From NCBI GenBank assembly GCA_026396375.1, contig JAPLWW010000098.1, positions 1-18,170 of the forward strand: a stretch of DNA of 18,170 nucleotides, read 5' to 3'. The notes under the pieces were generated by a model that worked only from the letters and a program-made list of their open reading frames with translations, was not told the DNA's origin and made no database searches. Source of the stretch: Microcaldota archaeon. Its GTDB lineage: Archaea; Micrarchaeota; Micrarchaeia; Anstonellales; J096. Shown here one piece after another: positions 14,301 to 18,170 of the stretch (positions are counted from its first letter, which is position 1; each line of letters starts with the position of its first letter). The position numbers were made by a program, and so were the translations under genes.

Positions 14301-17055
14301 GAATATATCCAAGAGATGATGAAGGGGTTGCATTGAAATACTGGGTGGCAGAGCTTATCTTCTGGACAGCGAGGTTGACATATGACGGGTTCTCGCAAAC
14401 CCCATAATCCCTTAGCTCAGGCATCGCGCCTGTTGCGGACGCCTTGCAGCTTCCGTAGTTGCCGTCCGAGCCTGAATTCAGGAGGACCATGGCAACTGCT
14501 TCCTTTACGCAATTTCCGTTGCTGTCCGTAGCAAAGCAGAAGTCGTTTGCTGAAAGGCCCTCGCATGGACCCTTGGGCCCGCTTAGCTGTATTTCATAGG
14601 TGCCATAGGCAGGGATATTATTATGCTCTATACCACCTGAATCATATCCTCTATTACGGTAAGTGTATGTAGGGGTGCCACCATATTGGCATGTCGTGGC
14701 ATCTAGCCTATTTGAAGTTATCGGCACTTTAGTGTCAGAATATCCTGTGCCATTTGCTATCATAAGACCTGATATGTTCTGGACAAGCCTGCAGCCATAA
14801 ATACTGTAGGTATTTGAGCCTCCGTAGGCTCTCAAGTTCATTATATTTCCTCCATGATTCAGCACCTTGGGGTTTATGCATACATAATGCGAATCATTGC
14901 TATCCAATCCGCAGGTTTTCACAATCGGAAGGTTATTTAGCATGGATGATGAATAGGAGGATTCCAACTGCTGCGCAAGCCTATCTCCAAGAGTAATATA
15001 TTGGAATTGAACATTATATTGTGGGTTGTTTGGATTGTCACAGCATGTTCTGGGTATATATGAAAAAACATAGCCGAATAGCTGTTTATCTGCATTATAG
15101 TCTGGTTTAGACGAAGTAAAATCCCATGGTGTTGACCATCCTGATTTAAAATACCAATCTTCACCAGGTCTTATAATTTTGTATTGGTCAAGCTTGGATG
15201 TACAACCATTATAAAAATAATAGAATTCAGTAGCATAACCGTGCCCAGAAGGACCAGACTTATCACTTCCGTCCCCTGCATTTATCAATGACCACCAGTA
15301 ATATCCGAATCCGGCATTTGGAGGCGGATTTGGATTAGGTGTATTAAGAGACACATTGTCCACAAGAGTCGCATTTACTCCAAGATCCAGCTGTATTGCC
15401 AGGTACTGCTTGTCTGACCCTGCTGGCATCACTGTCTTTGATGATGGATATGATGTCACTGCACTTTTTTCTGTCATCGGCACATCCCTAAGAGTGCAGT
15501 TGTTCGTATTGTAATTTAATTGGGACTTCGTGAAATCCAGCCCGGAAAATGTTCCGTTATAGCATCCCCCTGCGTCGCATCCGCAGTTGACATCCAATAA
15601 GGTATTGGTGCCGTTTATGCACACGCTCCTCAGATAGGAGGTCTTGTCGCAGTTTCCGCTCTTGCACTCGTCCAATGAGCACTCGAACGGAAGCCCGCTC
15701 TTCTGCCTGCCGTCCAGCTGGGTCACTTGACTTGTTAAAGAGTATTTTGAAAATGAGGACATGTACCCGTTCTTCAGGTTGTTGAGATAATAGTTTACTT
15801 GAACATTTCCTGCAACATTGGGCGTTGTCGAGTTTGTGAAGTTTATGCTGTCCTGCTTCACAAGATAGGACCCTCCCATCGGGCCGTACTCGTCAAGAAG
15901 ATAGGAGGGAACCTTGGTTGTGATCACATTCTCAGAAGTCCTTAGCAAAAGAGATGACGATAATATTGGCAAAAAGGGGATTATGTTTCCAGGTACTGTC
16001 TTGTTGGCATATGAGGAATTGTATTGGTTGAAGAAGATCTCGTTGTACTGGTCCATGCTTCCGTTTGGCTTGCTGTTGAATAGTATGTTGATTGCCTCAA
16101 GGTCGCTCGGCCTTATGGTGTAGCCCAATCCGCTGTTGCAGTTGAGGTAGCACATTTCAGAAGTGCTGTATCTTTTGCCATTTGAACTGCACAGATAGGC
16201 ATTGTTCCCATACTCCTGGGAGCATTTCTGCATCTGCGCAGGAGTCCAATAATAATACGGATATGACTCAACGCCAATTGGCTTCACCTCGCCGATGGAT
16301 TCTGTGCTCAAGGGCAGGAACAATGAAGCCTGGTCGAAGTCCTTGAATGTGCTTCCGACTCCGAACCTGAATATGTCCATGGCTGCATCCCCCTTCAGGT
16401 CCTGGGCTATTTGGGAATCAATGGCGGAATAGGCGCTGTCTGAATAAAGGAGATTTTGCCTTTTGATGTTCATGTTGCTGTCTTCCTTCATCGTTGCATT
16501 GGCTATGCGGGGATCTGAATCATTGCCGTAGATGAGCCTCAGCTGCTGGATATCTGCTGAGGAAAACCCTGGCTTCTCGTTTATGCTGTAGTCCCTGATA
16601 ACCCCCACTGTGCAGTTCTCCATGCAGATGGATTTTGCAATAGTTGGGCAGACGTTTATCGTGTTGTTGTACATGTCTGTGGTGTTCGGGGGAGTTGTCA
16701 AGGGAAGCTTGGTCCTTTTCAGATCGACCATAGTGCATGTGCCAATAGTAATATTGCATGATTCCTGGGAATTTCCAGGGTAACTCTTATTGTAGGTGTT
16801 GTTCGTATCAAGGTTGAAAAGATGGTCGCATTTGCCCGTGCTTGAATTTATGAGGTCGCAGCAGGGCAGCTTGTTGACTCCGAATTTATAGGTGCCATTT
16901 CCGCATGTTCCCAATTCGCTCCTCATTTCATCCAGGCTGCTTCCAACCGTTACATTGTTTCCCTTGCTATCTTTTCCCAAATCAGTTTTTGCGCTGTCAA
17001 GTATGCATCCCGAGAGGAGCATGAACAGAAACACCAGTGCAATCATTCTTTTCAT
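11341..17055 (-). CDS. Giant cysteine-rich surface lipoprotein (1904 residues)
   Basis: The N-terminus MKRMIALVFLFMLLSGC is a textbook lipoprotein signal with Cys17 in the lipobox. No other clear membrane segment follows, so ~1887 residues should be outside, lipid-anchored. By eye there are about 70 cysteines, often in close pairs (PCC, CGC, CSLDECKSGNC, CYEKCC, CGHYWDCTC), and many N-glycosylation sequons, so disulfides and glycosylation are likely. A motif near the N-terminus recurs: CMENC...FSSADIQQLRLIYG and CYLNC...IRPSDLEAINILF. Toward the C-terminus, MIVLNIEIDP and GKPIVVYIRDI resemble strands of a TIM-barrel glycosidase-like fold; this is tentative. It starts one base after the stop of the VirB6-like gene, so they form one operon. 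I recognise no named family. A GC-poor internal block at about 14630-15380 suggests mosaic history. Confidence 0.85.
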   Translation of the reverse strand: MKRMIALVFLFMLLSGCILDSAKTDLGKDSKGNNVTVGSSLDEMRSELGTCGNGTYKFGVNKLPCCDLINSSTGKCDHLFNLDTNNTYNKSYPGNSQESCNITIGTCTMVDLKRTKLPLTTPPNTTDMYNNTINVCPTIAKSICMENCTVGVIRDYSINEKPGFSSADIQQLRLIYGNDSDPRIANATMKEDSNMNIKRQNLLYSDSAYSAIDSQIAQDLKGDAAMDIFRFGVGSTFKDFDQASLFLPLSTESIGEVKPIGVESYPYYYWTPAQMQKCSQEYGNNAYLCSSNGKRYSTSEMCYLNCNSGLGYTIRPSDLEAINILFNSKPNGSMDQYNEIFFNQYNSSYANKTVPGNIIPFLPILSSSLLLRTSENVITTKVPSYLLDEYGPMGGSYLVKQDSINFTNSTTPNVAGNVQVNYYLNNLKNGYMSSFSKYSLTSQVTQLDGRQKSGLPFECSLDECKSGNCDKTSYLRSVCINGTNTLLDVNCGCDAGGCYNGTFSGLDFTKSQLNYNTNNCTLRDVPMTEKSAVTSYPSSKTVMPAGSDKQYLAIQLDLGVNATLVDNVSLNTPNPNPPPNAGFGYYWWSLINAGDGSDKSGPSGHGYATEFYYFYNGCTSKLDQYKIIRPGEDWYFKSGWSTPWDFTSSKPDYNADKQLFGYVFSYIPRTCCDNPNNPQYNVQFQYITLGDRLAQQLESSYSSSMLNNLPIVKTCGLDSNDSHYVCINPKVLNHGGNIMNLRAYGGSNTYSIYGCRLVQNISGLMIANGTGYSDTKVPITSNRLDATTCQYGGTPTYTYRNRGYDSGGIEHNNIPAYGTYEIQLSGPKGPCEGLSANDFCFATDSNGNCVKEAVAMVLLNSGSDGNYGSCKASATGAMPELRDYGVCENPSYVNLAVQKISSATQYFNATPSSSLGYIPATGYDFTATLIPFDQRSTYRPTYGTDEENMIQRFPSLSYLVTDPPFKVTTTDNKGKNITFAKFFNENISDNYNQPPNFWPPIDYLKNKTEEYLKGGISVMLVAEDPSLYTYCGTYSELSLAEQNSTCYEKCCTGNSGTYDTEYKLCTKQNQNNGGQIDTCWIYNTPPIKYACDISILSTKYGSYQACTAACENNLTELGKGFCNDTESPPFVAKLLNEIYNKSGGQKYVPLGNAIIVTGRAQTMKQNCTTIRLNSTSTMEYCYHYVDNSTFRSDLFQSSEELDNRNKLVKASCPTCTTAIEVMADLKENSSGQFQVITQNASEADTLQMNFKANTAQISLPDIFKEYGVLTYPGPPKDPGCGSTSGSQIKLSNCGDGYRAIGAVTKLGMETDELAAKGAGASIKHTVDTLTLTYNKAPVTPPQDITGPGYYSTNKDRFILCNTLGCSNANQSAFETFTFDPQKTITYSVQVKDPNNGWKGPLGTESCAVSHSYLGQNTACGHYWDCTCRVGGDTYHTETRTLTIKQWPDQVMLPHNVVSCPDASTGCPAPSAWQTCYTKPACLNQPSFSANGQFCTWLPAPDSECPGCNSVAGGISRKIGSMTVTCDPILYPIDWIAVNNPTVKGWFTSSPVNQAEINKLAAKISGYNTNNNKNIDGNICKRDSDMRTYYVQGAEKCNNLSDSTDMIVLNIEIDPLTQRYKDSNYEVWYTEMIDSIINYSSHETYVYGKPIVVYIRDIKAAPNFNITKFANVMGLNMERMIDSGIVAVNFEDWKKESVGSNIYAIDKGSTSSDPAYYNRLLYPIDENNRLTETFTAYSKLGEMFSKKVRLSIPMVINILNDSECKNMTQNNSGVNCIPQSACKDETQISSMKIRCYSGSKQVITYSFDQIAIQSGSDQDMQNIFNDPDKYRNIIASVNRYSNLKICPSNMTGSTYFLSFMSNAGYGLPVAWDQLQNQTCTAQGLTSAETISFLSGGSLDYICRLE

Positions 17056-17056
17056 T

Positions 17057-18046
17057 TTACATCATCTTTGTCAATCTTCCCTCGAACTCGTTGGTGAGCA
17101 TCCCGGATCCCAGTATCAGTGTTGCATGATAAAGGAACATAAGGGTCACTCCCAAGGCGATGCTGTGCGTTATGAACATGTTCAGGTAAACCTGGTTCAC
17201 GAAATCAGATAAGGACATTGCAGACACGTCCGACAATGACGCTTGGAACTGCGAGCCGAGGTTTCCCCCTGTGCCGCTGCTTCCGCTGAGGGTTATTGGG
17301 TTTGAAAGCGTTATGACGTTGTATCCGCATCCGTTTAGCTGGACCTTCTGCGAAGTTATGTCAGGTGAGCCGAAGCTGTTGAAAAGGGAGAAGAACACTA
17401 TAGGATACACATAATAGATGGAGATTGCAAGCGCTATCAGGAATCCCCCGAAACCCTTTGTATACTTGAAGGCCCTGAAGAAAAAGCCGACTGCAAGCGC
17501 AAGGGGCGCGATGTTGCCGAGCATGCCTATCAGCATCATGCTTGCGTCCACCCAGTACATGAGCTGGATGGAGGTCCTTGCGATGTAGTCAAACTTGGCC
17601 ATCTTCACGTAATACTGGTCGTTGAACATCGCCCATTTGAGTATGGGCATCCCCATCAGCGTAAGCCCGTTTGCCGCCATGTAGTCCTCGCTGTTTTCCC
17701 TGAGCTTGGACATCGCGCTTGCCTCCGCGGCCTTGAGCTGGATGTATGAATCGTCAAGGTTGCTGATCAGGAACTCCTGTATCGTGCTGTACCCTGATAT
17801 GTCAAATCCCCTGAGTATGAAATTCATGCCTGCGCCCTCAAGGATTGTGATCAGGAAAATTATCACAAGGACAGTCGCCATGTCAAGCATCTCCGCGATT
17901 GCCTCCACTTTCATCTTTTCCTCCTGGAGCACCCTTCCTGCCATGTATTTTATCACGCAGATGAAGAAGCCTCCTACAAGGCCCCAGACGATTATGCAAA
18001 GCCAGTTTATCCCCAAAAGTCCGAAGAGTGCCTCTGATAGCGCCAT
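17057..18046 (-). CDS. Polytopic membrane protein, VirB6/CedA-like channel candidate
   Basis: The protein has 329 residues from ATG 18046, which directly follows the upstream TAG and has AGGTGG in that gene's last codons. Membrane segments are likely at about 15-35, 56-78, 160-190 (long, perhaps two), 200-222 and 290-315. External or cytosolic loops lie at 80-155 and 225-285; the latter is Ser/Gly-rich. The core NIAPLALAVGFFFRAFKYTKGFGGFLIALAISIYYVYP, a helix, a basic FxxTxGxGG turn and a second helix, is the arrangement I associate with VirB6/TrbL and archaeal CedA-type proteins of DNA import or secretion systems. Assignment is by pattern and is moderate. It is co-transcribed with the giant lipoprotein. 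Confidence 0.6.
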   Translation of the reverse strand: MALSEALFGLLGINWLCIIVWGLVGGFFICVIKYMAGRVLQEEKMKVEAIAEMLDMATVLVIIFLITILEGAGMNFILRGFDISGYSTIQEFLISNLDDSYIQLKAAEASAMSKLRENSEDYMAANGLTLMGMPILKWAMFNDQYYVKMAKFDYIARTSIQLMYWVDASMMLIGMLGNIAPLALAVGFFFRAFKYTKGFGGFLIALAISIYYVYPIVFFSLFNSFGSPDITSQKVQLNGCGYNVITLSNPITLSGSSGTGGNLGSQFQASLSDVSAMSLSDFVNQVYLNMFITHSIALGVTLMFLYHATLILGSGMLTNEFEGRLTKMM

Positions 18047-18169
18047 CTAGACCACCTTTATGAACATCTCCATCAGGGACTCTTCCTCGTCCATCAATGT
18101 CGCTATCGCCTTTGTCCCGGCCACTATCGAGATCACGTTTATTGTGAGCAGGAAGGAGGACACGAAGAA
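18047..18169 (-). CDS. C-terminal end of a membrane protein, truncated by window edge
   Basis: Only the last 40 residues are visible: a hydrophobic helix (FLLTINVISIVAGTKAIA) and an acidic amphipathic tail (LMDEEESLMEMFIKVV). The frame is chosen because it is open, strongly hydrophobic, and its TAG abuts the next ATG with a Shine-Dalgarno inside its last codons. It could be a small VirB2- or CedA1-like two-helix protein or the end of a larger one. Not enough is present to decide. Confidence 0.6.
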   Translation of the reverse strand, partial: FFVSSFLLTINVISIVAGTKAIATLMDEEESLMEMFIKVV

Positions 18170-18170
18170 A

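Noticed and set aside
1..18170. CRISPR array, insertion sequence or integrase/attachment sites
   Set aside because: No regularly spaced direct repeats, transposase or integrase motifs, and no duplicated tRNA 3' ends beside either tRNA gene were found by eye.

Overview
The window looks archaeal and is most like a small-genome (DPANN-type) archaeon. The evidence is the C-terminal part of an archaeal PriS primase subunit, an archaeal-type DnaG, an archaeal/eukaryotic-type tRNA methylthiotransferase, several prepilins with class III signal peptides (GQxSxE-type motifs), AT-rich TATA elements 26-28 bases before start codons (leaderless or nearly leaderless genes), and tRNA genes without an encoded CCA. 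Phylum cannot be fixed from the sequence alone.

Left part (1-6734), mostly information processing. The 3' end of priS meets a convergent SecB-fold-like small protein. A single TATA-like element then appears to serve both that gene and a divergent tRNA-Arg(UCU). Next come a cytosolic ankyrin protein, a receiver-domain protein and an ankyrin-repeat lipoprotein. A rightward cluster follows: a two-CBS protein, a possible tiny ORF, a YggU/DUF167 protein, DnaG and a radical-SAM tRNA-modifying enzyme. The dnaG gene is broken: about 23-26 codons of the TOPRIM domain are missing and the frame shifts at 4550-4553, leaving two fragments.

Middle part (6736-10262), all leftward. Five genes are chained by stop/start overlaps of 1-4 bases. 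All begin with a short basic segment and one hydrophobic helix, and three carry clear class III prepilin motifs. They look like a complete set of pilin and minor-pilin subunits without assembly ATPase or membrane platform. One strong TATA box with leaderless spacing drives the operon. Beside it (about 10313-10468) lies a GC-rich stretch of five perfect hairpins, next to tRNA-Gly(GCC), probably an unidentified structured RNA.

Right part (10585-18170), all leftward. A six-helix membrane protein has its own leaderless promoter. Upstream of it, an operon enters from beyond the right edge: the C-terminal end of a membrane protein, a polytopic protein resembling VirB6/CedA-type channel proteins, and a 1904-residue cysteine-rich lipoprotein. 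This cell-surface assembly, with the adjacent pilin operon, is the best candidate for an undescribed system, perhaps an archaeal type IV secretion- or DNA-transfer-like machine or adhesion apparatus. That function is inference; no motor ATPase lies in the window.
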